From an uncultured Saprospiraceae bacterium (GTDB lineage Bacteria; Bacteroidota; Bacteroidia; Chitinophagales; Saprospiraceae): a stretch of DNA of 64,000 nt. A program made the translations under genes and the position numbers. This document shows positions 53,789 through 61,927 of this stretch, piece by piece (within the stretch, counting starts at the first letter, position 1; each line of letters begins with the position of its first letter). A model generated the notes under the pieces. The model did no database searches and was not told where the DNA came from. It saw nothing but the letters and a program-made list of their open reading frames with translations. Where the stretch lies: positions 1-64,000 of the forward strand of contig CALFWW010000121.1 in assembly GCA_937928575.1 (NCBI GenBank), in the 5' to 3' direction.

Positions 53789-54046
53789 TCAAGACATCAT
53801 ATACAAGATCCAAGCAACAACCAAGACGACAAGCAAGATGAAGATCACACTTGAAATTCTTTTTCTTCTCAAATAATTTTGAACTTTCGCACGATTCGAT
53901 GCAATCACTTCATCGGATGGTTTTTTCAAATTGACCGCATCCTTTTCAAGTTGATACTTAGTAACTTTTTTGTCAAAATAATTTTCTTTTCTTAACCTTG
54001 AAAGATTTTGTTTATTCGACCTTTGTCCATCATCTATTGTTGACAT
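53789..54046 (-). CDS. Small single-helix membrane protein
   Basis: An 85-residue protein: polar, charged N-terminus (about 1-60, with many Lys/Asn) and a C-terminal membrane helix (SSVIFILLVVLVVAWILYMM). A tail-anchored layout with the charged part in the cytoplasm is likely. No family recognised. Codon use looks like the neighbours. Confidence 0.55.
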   Translation of the reverse strand: MSTIDDGQRSNKQNLSRLRKENYFDKKVTKYQLEKDAVNLKKPSDEVIASNRAKVQNYLRRKRISSVIFILLVVLVVAWILYMMS

Positions 54047-54167
54047 TTTTTGATAATCTTAATGTGGTTAAAATAATATATAGGTTTCTAAATAACTTAC
54101 CTTTGAGATAACGATATAACAAGGTGTTTTTGAAATTATTTCGAGGAATGATGATGAGAACTCGACG
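54047..54167. other. Gap between small membrane protein and repeat
   Basis: About 120 bases of AT-rich sequence without a recognised feature before the tandem repeat starts. Confidence 0.3.
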
Positions 54168-54432
54168 AAAAACATTTGCATCAAGCAGAGTTTACCCTTA
54201 TAAGTGCTAATCAATAATTTTCGTTTGAACTAAAAGTTTCGTCGAGCCCTTATAAGGGTTTTGTCATATCAATTACCAGCAGCTTGCTCATCCTTCCGTA
54301 AAAACATTTGCATCAAGCAGAGTTTACACTTATAAGGACTGCTCAATAATTTTCGTTTGAACTAAAAGTTTTGTCGAGCCCTTATAAGGGTTTTGTTTAT
54401 ATCAATATCCAGCTGCTTGCCCATCTTTTCTT
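54168..54432. repeat. Tandem duplication including the ggt 3' end
   Basis: Copy A is 54168-54299 and copy B 54300-54432, offset 132-133 bases. Each begins AAAAACATTTGCATCAAGCA, has a 12-bp palindrome CCCTTATAAGGG near its end, and ends with the last codons of ggt on the minus strand. Copy B carries the true stop (54402-54404) with the codons for RKDGQAAGY; copy A encodes RKDEQAAGN and then a stop at 54269-54271. The duplicated block therefore spans the gene end and the following intergenic DNA. The copies agree closely and so are younger than the mvaD duplication. Confidence 0.85.
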
Positions 54433-56087
54433 GATTCCGATGCTCCATAATATACACCATTTTTTGCGTCCCATAAAATCGCTTGATAACCACCGAAGAT
54501 TCCTTTGCTATATCGAATTCGATGACGTCGATCCATGAGACCACGGATCGTTTGATAATCAAAACCTGATTCCAAACTTATCCAACCACCATCACTCATT
54601 TTTTCACCAGTAGGTTGTGAGGAACCTCCGTGAGAAATACGAGGAGTATCACCTGCTTCTTGCAAATTCATTTCAAAGTCAATGAGATTAATGACGATTT
54701 GAGCATGACCTTGTGGTTGCATCGCACCTCCCATCAATCCAAAACTAACCCATGGTTGCCCATCTTTGGTAATGAAGGCAGGAATGATGGTATGAAATGG
54801 TCGTTTACCAGGTTCATAAACATTGAAATGACCTTCTTCTAATGTAAATAATTCTCCTCTATCCTGTAAAACGAATCCTAACTCAGGAGGGGTTATTCCA
54901 CTACCCATGCCTCTAAAATTGGATTGAATAAGAGATACCATGTTACCATCTTTGTCAGCAGTCGTTAAATAAATAGTTTCACCATGTTCCAAATTTCCAG
55001 GATCATAACGACGGGCAGCTCTATCTTCATTGATTAAAGCGCGACGTTTTTTTGCATAAGATTTAGAGATTAATTCTTTGACTGGAATTTTATTGAAATC
55101 AGGATCTGCATAATATTTTGCGCGGTCTTCAAACGCTAGTTTTTTAGCTTCTGTAAATAAATGCACGTACTCCGGTGAATCCCATCCATATTGTTTTAAA
55201 TCGTAGCCTTCTAAAATATTTAAAATTTGAAGCGCGGCAATTCCTTGTCCATTGGGTGGTAATTCCCAAACATCATACCCACGATAATTGGTAGAGACAG
55301 GTTCTATCCATTCGGATTGATGAGCAGCTAAATCTTCGGTTGTAATAAAGCCTCCTTGTTCCTTTATATGATTGGCGATTGTTTCTGCAATTGGTCCTTT
55401 GTAAAAAGCATCAGCACCACCTGCTGCAATTTTTTCATAAGTACTGGCTAAGAATGGATTTTTAAAAATTTCTCCTTTGGCAGGCATCTTACCAGAAGGC
55501 ATATAGGTCTCTGCAAAGTTTGGATACTTGGATAAAAAAGGTCCGCTTCTACCCAAATAATAAGCAATCAATTCAGAGACAGGGAAACCATCTTTTGCAT
55601 AATCAATGGCGGGTTGCAATATGGTTTTCATCGGTAGTTTTCCAAATCGGTCATGTAAATCATACCATCCTTTCACTGTACCAGGAACTGAAATGGGTAG
55701 TGCACCATGTGAAGGGATTTTGTCATGATTATTCTCAACAAACCATTCTCGAGTCAATGATATAGGAGAACGCCCCGAACCATTGAGTCCATGTAATTTC
55801 TTTGTTTTGGCATCCCAGACAATCGCAAAAATGTCTCCACCGATTCCACATCCTGTTGGTTCCATCAAGCCTAGGCATGCATTACAAGCGATTGCTGCAT
55901 CCATTGCATTTCCTCCATTTTTTAAAATATCAATACCAACTTGTGTACAAAGTGGTTGGGATGTTGCGACCATTCCATTTTGGGCAATCACTTCGGATCG
56001 AGTGGCAAAACTTTCTCCAGTGACTCTATCTTGAGCATTTGAAATTATATACAAAAAAGTAAAAAGGACAAACAGGAGGTATCTCAT
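54402..56087 (-). CDS. ggt: Gamma-glutamyltransferase
   Basis: A 561-residue N-terminal nucleophile hydrolase that cleaves gamma-glutamyl bonds such as that in glutathione. It has a signal peptide (first ~18 residues), the GGNAMDAAIA segment, NGSGRSP and the autoprocessing site before Thr371 in HGETIYLTTADKDGNM, so the precursor would split into large and small chains. The end FGGYQAILWD and later ESRKDGQAAGY is normal. It is likely periplasmic. Its last codons are duplicated in the intergenic repeat (54168-54299). Confidence 0.92.
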   Translation of the reverse strand: MRYLLFVLFTFLYIISNAQDRVTGESFATRSEVIAQNGMVATSQPLCTQVGIDILKNGGNAMDAAIACNACLGLMEPTGCGIGGDIFAIVWDAKTKKLHGLNGSGRSPISLTREWFVENNHDKIPSHGALPISVPGTVKGWYDLHDRFGKLPMKTILQPAIDYAKDGFPVSELIAYYLGRSGPFLSKYPNFAETYMPSGKMPAKGEIFKNPFLASTYEKIAAGGADAFYKGPIAETIANHIKEQGGFITTEDLAAHQSEWIEPVSTNYRGYDVWELPPNGQGIAALQILNILEGYDLKQYGWDSPEYVHLFTEAKKLAFEDRAKYYADPDFNKIPVKELISKSYAKKRRALINEDRAARRYDPGNLEHGETIYLTTADKDGNMVSLIQSNFRGMGSGITPPELGFVLQDRGELFTLEEGHFNVYEPGKRPFHTIIPAFITKDGQPWVSFGLMGGAMQPQGHAQIVINLIDFEMNLQEAGDTPRISHGGSSQPTGEKMSDGGWISLESGFDYQTIRGLMDRRHRIRYSKGIFGGYQAILWDAKNGVYYGASESRKDGQAAGY

Positions 56088-56140
56088 GGCAAAATGATTT
56101 TATCTTTTTAAATAGGTGGACTATTTTGAAAGATAGGTAT

Positions 56141-59100
56141 TTATTTTTTTTTCGCTTTCCTCTTTTTCGTTTTCTCTTTTTGACCTAGTTCTTTTAGATA
56201 AAGGTTGCGAATCTTTGAGATATGCTTATCGAGATTTTCTTTCTTCCATCTTTTGGTAGGAATCGGTTTACCAATGACGACTTCAACAACACTTGGACGG
56301 ATAATGCTTGCACCTTTAGGTAATGCATCATGCGCATTCTTGATGATGACTGGAACAATCGGAACTTTGGCTTGCATGGCCATATGGAAAGCACCTTTTT
56401 TGAAACTACCTAATTTATAATCTTTACTACGGGTACCTTCAGGAGCAATGGCAAGAGAAGTCCCGCTCTTTAAAGCATCTACAGCAGGTTGCAGTGCCTT
56501 GATGGCTTTGTCTTTATTTTTCCTATCAATGAAAACCATTCCAGCTGCTTTGAAGATCGGACCAAATGGGGTGTATTGTAATTCCTTTTTTGCAACTGCA
56601 ACCGCATCTTTACGAAGCAACTTCGCCATGATCAAAACATCAACTGCACTTTGATGATTGAATAAAAAAACAGCAGGTCGTGCAGTCCACATATATTCAG
56701 GATCTTTGACAGCTAATTGAATTCCAGCCAACTTGGTTCCAATATCTCCAAAAAATGCCATCATGGAATTAACACCGTCTGTCCAGTTGAGATGTAATGA
56801 TCCGCTAGCCATTCCCGTCAATGCTGCTGGAACCATACTCCATAATGCCAAACCCGTGCGCATTAAGTTGGAAAAACCAGGTCTACCACCATCATGGAAA
56901 CGATAAATTGGCCATTCTCTTTCAAAAGCAATTGTTGATAATTCCGCATCTGGATTGACAGGAACCGGGTGACCGACAATTTCCATTAGTGGCATATCCT
57001 CCGCACTATCTGTATAAAAATGACTTTTATCTAAATCCAATCCTAATTTTTCCGACAATTCTCTTGCTGCATGTGCCTTTCCTTCCCCCCAACAAGCAGG
57101 CTCAACTACATTCCCTGTAAATACACCATCTTTTACCTCCATGCGTGTACACATGACATGATCAATTCCTAAATCTCTGGCAACTGGATTCACCTGATAT
57201 GGAGTGGCGGCAGAAATAATTGCAACGGTATGTCCTTTCTTCATATGCATTTCTACCAATGCTCTGGATTCTGGATATATACTGTTGGCAATTTCATTTA
57301 AATAAACATCTTCACCGACTTCAATAAATACTTTCTCTTTAATTCCTTGTACTCCTTTGGCACTGATGGCTGCCATGCCTGCAAAATTTTTGTTGCTCAC
57401 CAGATAAACCATTCCGGCACTAAATTGAGCAATGATTTCTTTGGAAGTAGCTTTTCCGCTTAATAATCTTTTTTGGACAAATTGTTTTGCAGAAAAACCA
57501 GAAATCAAAGTACGATCCAAATCGAAAAAAGCACCGATATGTGGACCCTCTTCACCTTCTTTAATCTGTTTAGCAATGTCCGCAGTCTTGGAACCAGGAA
57601 TTACTTCATGACTTCTTGGCGCGACTTTCTTTATTTCCTTTAAACCAGATAATTTTAATTCTTGCAAAAACTTAAGGCGAGTTTCTACATTTTTCAACTG
57701 ATCAATCCAGTTTTGTATAACAGTGATTTTCCGATCTTCTTTGGTAGGAATGAGTCCCTTATTTTGAGCCAATCGGATTCCATTTTGAATGAACGGTTTT
57801 GAAACAGAATCTACTCGATGGATTTGACCTTTCCAGTGCATTTCTTCACCGAGGAAAAGACAAGTTCTTAATAGTTGACGATCATTATAGCTACGGTCTT
57901 CCTCTAATGACAATAAAGAATGTCCGACTACTTTGTAAGCTTCAACATAGGTGTTCAAGACGACTGGTGAGATTAAAATACGTTGCCCTTGTAATAATTT
58001 TTTGAGATCATATTTCGGGTTAGAAAATTGAGACTCCCAATCAGGTTCCAAGAATTTAAGGTCATTTTCAATTTCTTCACTGAATTCTGATTTGTTAGAA
58101 TAGAAAAACTCAAATTTGAAAAGATCCCGTAACAACATGATTTCTTCCCAAAAAGCTTTGACTCTTTGACGTGGTTTAACATCCGCGATTTTCAGAATGG
58201 CTAATTCAATAAATGCTTGATGATATAAATGATGTACTGCCATGTTGGAGTAGTAGGTAGCAGTCAAATATTGTTCAGGAACAATTGAATACTTAGCATC
58301 TAAACCAGTTCCGATCTGTTGAATGATTTTTGCACGTGTCAACAAATTGAGTGCATCTTGAACACTTTGTCCCAATGCTTTTCCCCGATCTACCAACGCA
58401 TCTGGTTTATGACTTTCCATTAAATCCATTAATGCTGTTACTACATTTTCGAGACCTCTTTTTTTGAGTGCAAATTTTGTCAATAAACTTGTACAAATCA
58501 GTGAAGTCGTTGTAACCGGAGTTGCTTTGTTAATATTGTGTACCAATTCAAAAGCAATGGAAGAAATTTGTTTGTTGTCAGCAGCAGGGCTATCATCGAT
58601 TGGATTGACCGCTATAAACTCATTGTCAAATGCTAGTGGTTTGCCAAAGCGAAGCGACATGCGACCAAAATCATTACCCATTTTTCTGATATAGTTGGCA
58701 AACCACATCAGACTTTCCTGACTTTTATTCTGACCTCGGGTTTCTTTAATCATATCTTCCACATCAGGAATCAAATCGTAGACAATAGAAACGGGTATAT
58801 ATTTCACATCCAAACTGGACATTTCATCAGCTTCTAATATATATTTCAGAATTCCCATTTTTGGCCAAACCAATTTCCCTGTACGAGAGCGGGTTCCTTC
58901 TATGGCCCACATGAAGTGTTCTTGCTTGTCAACTAGGTGAGAGATAAAATGACGTAATGTAGCTTTGTAGATTTCATCGTCTTTAAAAGATCTTCTGATA
59001 AAAATGGTCCCTGCTTTTCTGCCTAATTCAGCGACCCCTAAAAAAGCCATATTGATTCCACTAAAAATATGAGGAACTGCCAGACCGTGTCTTGCCAATG

Positions 59101-59416
59101 CAACCCCCAATACAAACATGTCTATATAGGTCTTGTGGGTCATGACAAATGCGACTGGATGACGGCGCATTATTTTTGCGAGATCTTTCATCTCACCTGG
59201 ATTGACATCGATATTTTTGTCGTAACCTCTTGATAAAATGGATTGAGCAAACTGAACTCCGAATGTACTGATCAGTGGATGTTGAACCGTATATAATTCT
59301 TCAAGGTAAGTGGAAGCGACAGCAGAAACTTCGTCTATGGGCATGTTTTGTTGTTCTGCAATTTGTGCCAGCTTTTTTTGGAAATTTTTATTTTGAAGAA
59401 GTTTGTCCATTATCAA
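56141..59416 (-). CDS. Triple fusion: PlsB-like acyltransferase, HAD-IB phosphatase, PlsC-like acyltransferase
   Basis: A 1091-residue protein. Residues ~60-560 are a glycerol-3-phosphate acyltransferase-like module with the HX4D motif at His94-Asp99 (THKTYIDMF) and GTRSRTGKL. Residues ~615-850 are an HAD-IB phosphatase (FFDLDRTLISG and FYTDSAEDMPLMEIVG). Residues ~870-1075 are a PlsC-type acyltransferase with a second HX4D (NHQSAVD near 920) and APEGTRSKD; the C-terminal ~15 residues are Lys-rich. Such domains acylate glycerol-3-phosphate at two positions, and the phosphatase could dephosphorylate phosphatidate or another intermediate, which would give diacylglycerol for the WS/DGAT 4 kb away. 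The phosphatase substrate is inferred. No neighbour is co-directional except ggt, 53 bases downstream. Confidence 0.85.
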   Translation of the reverse strand: MIMDKLLQNKNFQKKLAQIAEQQNMPIDEVSAVASTYLEELYTVQHPLISTFGVQFAQSILSRGYDKNIDVNPGEMKDLAKIMRRHPVAFVMTHKTYIDMFVLGVALARHGLAVPHIFSGINMAFLGVAELGRKAGTIFIRRSFKDDEIYKATLRHFISHLVDKQEHFMWAIEGTRSRTGKLVWPKMGILKYILEADEMSSLDVKYIPVSIVYDLIPDVEDMIKETRGQNKSQESLMWFANYIRKMGNDFGRMSLRFGKPLAFDNEFIAVNPIDDSPAADNKQISSIAFELVHNINKATPVTTTSLICTSLLTKFALKKRGLENVVTALMDLMESHKPDALVDRGKALGQSVQDALNLLTRAKIIQQIGTGLDAKYSIVPEQYLTATYYSNMAVHHLYHQAFIELAILKIADVKPRQRVKAFWEEIMLLRDLFKFEFFYSNKSEFSEEIENDLKFLEPDWESQFSNPKYDLKKLLQGQRILISPVVLNTYVEAYKVVGHSLLSLEEDRSYNDRQLLRTCLFLGEEMHWKGQIHRVDSVSKPFIQNGIRLAQNKGLIPTKEDRKITVIQNWIDQLKNVETRLKFLQELKLSGLKEIKKVAPRSHEVIPGSKTADIAKQIKEGEEGPHIGAFFDLDRTLISGFSAKQFVQKRLLSGKATSKEIIAQFSAGMVYLVSNKNFAGMAAISAKGVQGIKEKVFIEVGEDVYLNEIANSIYPESRALVEMHMKKGHTVAIISAATPYQVNPVARDLGIDHVMCTRMEVKDGVFTGNVVEPACWGEGKAHAARELSEKLGLDLDKSHFYTDSAEDMPLMEIVGHPVPVNPDAELSTIAFEREWPIYRFHDGGRPGFSNLMRTGLALWSMVPAALTGMASGSLHLNWTDGVNSMMAFFGDIGTKLAGIQLAVKDPEYMWTARPAVFLFNHQSAVDVLIMAKLLRKDAVAVAKKELQYTPFGPIFKAAGMVFIDRKNKDKAIKALQPAVDALKSGTSLAIAPEGTRSKDYKLGSFKKGAFHMAMQAKVPIVPVIIKNAHDALPKGASIIRPSVVEVVIGKPIPTKRWKKENLDKHISKIRNLYLKELGQKEKTKKRKAKKK

Positions 59417-59599
59417 TTATTATACCTACAAAATAGGCAATTGGATTCAAAAAAGAGGGTTTAAAATGATGCTTAAATTTAAATAGTTGATTAGCTTTAC
59501 CACAGCACTACGAGTGTTCCCATCGAGTCAAAGGAATAGCCAAAATTATGATTTTTTAACTTGAAGTTGTTTATCAACTTCTCTAAATTCTATTATATA

Positions 59600-59977
59600 A
59601 TGACTACAAAAGAAGTGGCAAAGCAATTAGTAGCGCTTTGCAAAGAAGGAAAGTTTTTACAAGCACAAGAAGAATTGTATTCTCCTTATGCAGTGAGTAT
59701 TGAACCAGAAGGAGCATCATTTCCAGAGGTGACAGAAGGCTTGGAAAATATCCAAAAAAAAGGAGCCCAATGGAATGAAATGATCACTAAGGTTCATAAT
59801 CTTGAAATCTCGGATGTTGCAGTGGCAGGAGATTTCTTTTCATTGAAAATGAAGAATGATATTGAGATGAAAGGAATGGGGCGTCAACAATCTGAAGAGC
59901 TTTGCATGTACCATGTTCACAATGGGAAAATTATTTCCGAACAGTTTTACTACAATCCTAAACCGAGCGATAATTAA
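59600..59977 (+). CDS. SnoaL-like/NTF2-like protein
   Basis: A 125-residue NTF2-fold protein (start MTTKEVAKQLVALC at the ATG, 59600; a TTG at 59561 would add 13 unrelated residues). The helix-then-sheet pattern with EELYSPYAVSIEPEGA and EELCMYHVHNGKIISEQFYY is typical of the SnoaL-like family, which bind small hydrophobic molecules. No catalytic residue pattern is clear and the function is unknown. It is divergent from the acyltransferase fusion. Confidence 0.75.
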   Translation: MTTKEVAKQLVALCKEGKFLQAQEELYSPYAVSIEPEGASFPEVTEGLENIQKKGAQWNEMITKVHNLEISDVAVAGDFFSLKMKNDIEMKGMGRQQSEELCMYHVHNGKIISEQFYYNPKPSDN

Positions 59978-59995
59978 TTTTTTTCGTTGTAGATG

Positions 59996-60036
59996 AAAAG
60001 AGGCAGTCTTGTTTTGGCAGGGCTGCCTCTTTTTTA
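59996..60036 (+). terminator. Rho-independent terminator
   Basis: Stem AAAAGAGGCAG with CTGCCTCTTTT (59996-60006 and 60023-60033) and a 16-base loop, followed by T residues; ends the SnoaL-like transcript. Confidence 0.9.
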
Positions 60037-60105
60037 GATCCTATTGATTCTTCTACAGTAATTCAATTGTGTCAAATTGGTGGTTTTATTGAATGTGCAC
60101 CTTCA

Positions 60106-61593
60106 TTAAGCTAAATGTAAAATCTCTGTTGTACGACTTCTAACACTTTTACAGTAAATCGCATCTTCATTTAGTGATTGACCATAAGAAGGAATCATAT
60201 GCTTTAATTTTTCTTTCCAATCTCTTGACTTCATTTGCTGACCAAAGCAAGTTTCCAAAACATCAATCATGATCGACACGGAAGTAGAGGCTCCTGGCGA
60301 TGCACCCAAGAGGCAAGCCAACGAACCATCAGGATCAGAAACAATTTCAGTTCCAAATTTCAATACACCTCCATCTTCTTCATCTTTTTTAATAATCTGT
60401 ACACGTTGTCCTGCCACTGCAATTTCCCAATGTTCTATTTTTGCCTCAGGATAAAACTGTTGCAACATTTCAAAACGATCTTCTTTTTTTTGTAAAACTT
60501 GTTGGACTAAATATTTGGTAAGATCTAAATTCTTGACACCTGCGGAAAGCATAGGCCATATGTTGTGCAATTCTATTGATAAAGGTAAGTCGAAGTAGGA
60601 ACCATTCTTCAAAAACTTAGTGGAGAATCCTGCATAAGGTCCGAATAGAAGCGAGCGTTTTCCATCCATCATCCTCGTATCCAGATGCGGAACGGACATT
60701 GGTGGATTTCCGGAAGCTGCCTTTCCATATACTTTGGCTTCATGTTGTTGGATTACTTCAGGATTATCACATCTCAACCATTGACCGCTTACTGGGAAAC
60801 CACCATATCCGCGACCTTCTTCCAAATCTGATTTTTCCAATAATGGTAATGATCCACCACCTGCTCCAATAAATACAAATGGAGTGATGACTTCATTTTT
60901 AATTCCAGTATTTAAATCTTTCACTTCAATTTCCCATTTACCATCTTTTTGTTTGGTCAAATCTTGAATTTCATTTCCTAAAAATAAGGTAACTCCGTCG
61001 CATGTTTCTAGGTGCTTCACCATTCCTCTTGTAATCGCTCCGAAGTTGACATCTGTCCCAATTTCCATTCTGGTAACAGCCAAAATTTCATTGGGATCGC
61101 GACCTTTCATGATGAGTGGAATCCATGATTCAATTAGTTTTTTGTCTTCCGTGTATATCATGTCATCGAACAACGGGTATTGTGTCAATGCAGCATATCG
61201 TTTTTTTAAGAATTCCACATTTTCCTGTCCCCACACGATGCTCATGTGATCGATATCATTGATAAACGGTGCGTCACTTTTGATGTATTCATTTTCTGCC
61301 AAGAAAGCCCAAAACTGTTTTGAGATTTCAAATGACGATCCAATTTTTAGTGCTTTGTCGATATTGATGGTGCCATCTTCATTGGGTGGTGTGTAATTCA
61401 ATTCGCAAAAAGCAGAATGACCAGTACCTGCGTTGTTCCAGGCATCAGAACTTTCTGCTCCTACTTTATTGAGTCTTTCGTAGATGTGGATGGTGGCATC
61501 GGGCATTAATTGTTTGACAAGTATACCTAAAGTTGCGCTCATGATACCTGCGCCGATCAGGACGATGTCGGGGGTGGTTGATGGATGATTCAT
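60106..61593 (-). CDS. mqo: Malate:quinone oxidoreductase
   Basis: A 495-residue FAD enzyme of the Mqo family that oxidises L-malate to oxaloacetate and passes electrons to the quinone pool, in the citric acid cycle at the membrane. The FAD-binding start VLIGAGIMSATLG, the SDAWNNAGTGHSAFCELNY segment, IGAGGGSLPLLEKS and the LLGASPGASTSVSIM end are diagnostic. A promoter with a -33 and a -7 element ends 5 bases before the ATG, so the message is probably nearly leaderless. Confidence 0.95.
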   Translation of the reverse strand: MNHPSTTPDIVLIGAGIMSATLGILVKQLMPDATIHIYERLNKVGAESSDAWNNAGTGHSAFCELNYTPPNEDGTINIDKALKIGSSFEISKQFWAFLAENEYIKSDAPFINDIDHMSIVWGQENVEFLKKRYAALTQYPLFDDMIYTEDKKLIESWIPLIMKGRDPNEILAVTRMEIGTDVNFGAITRGMVKHLETCDGVTLFLGNEIQDLTKQKDGKWEIEVKDLNTGIKNEVITPFVFIGAGGGSLPLLEKSDLEEGRGYGGFPVSGQWLRCDNPEVIQQHEAKVYGKAASGNPPMSVPHLDTRMMDGKRSLLFGPYAGFSTKFLKNGSYFDLPLSIELHNIWPMLSAGVKNLDLTKYLVQQVLQKKEDRFEMLQQFYPEAKIEHWEIAVAGQRVQIIKKDEEDGGVLKFGTEIVSDPDGSLACLLGASPGASTSVSIMIDVLETCFGQQMKSRDWKEKLKHMIPSYGQSLNEDAIYCKSVRSRTTEILHLA

Positions 61594-61597
61594 GGGA

Positions 61598-61628
61598 CGA
61601 AATTAAGTAAGTTTTTGGGGAAGGTCAA
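61598..61628 (-). promoter_or_regulatory. Promoter of mqo
   Basis: On the minus strand TTGA (61628-61625), 19 bases, then TAATTTCG (61605-61598) agree with the Bacteroidota consensus. Transcription would begin at or next to the ATG at 61593, giving a leaderless or nearly leaderless message. Confidence 0.6.
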
Positions 61629-61674
61629 TAGGGGAGATGAGGGGCTATTATTCATCACAGTTTCTTCGGATGTC

Positions 61675-61862
61675 TCCTATCGACGCTGATTGTAATTAGA
61701 TTTCTCCACAAGGTCAAAATTGGAAACCGGAGAAAGTTGCTTGATCCTTCGGCATCTTGACAAAAAGTCAAAGCTCAGGATGACAAGCAATTTTATGATG
61801 CAACTGGGAGGTTTTCGGCATTTTGGCAAAAGCCAAAGCTCATGATGACAAGCGATTCGGCA
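61675..61862. repeat. Dispersed repeat, copy B (reverse), with partial tandem copy
   Basis: The main copy runs in reverse from 61829 to 61677: GATTTCTCCACAAGGTCAAA, then GATCCTTCGGCATCTTG and AGCTCAGGATGACAAGCAA, and TGCAACTGGGAGGTTTT at the end. It matches 52085-52230 in opposite orientation. At 61820-61868 a second, partial unit (GGCATTTTGGCAAAAGCC, AAGCTCATGATGACAAGC) lies alongside. The two copies of the family flank a ~9.5-kb segment that holds the methyltransferase, ggt, the acyltransferase fusion and mqo. Confidence 0.75.
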
Positions 61863-61927
61863 TCTTGGCGACGTCAAATGGCTATTTAATATTCAGATAT
61901 ACTTTGTTATATGTTAAAAATTCAGGC

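Noticed and set aside
61677-61877. Minus-strand open frame between mqo and ettA
   Set aside because: Made of the same dispersed repeat; translation matches the repeat frame at 52.1 kb, not a protein family.
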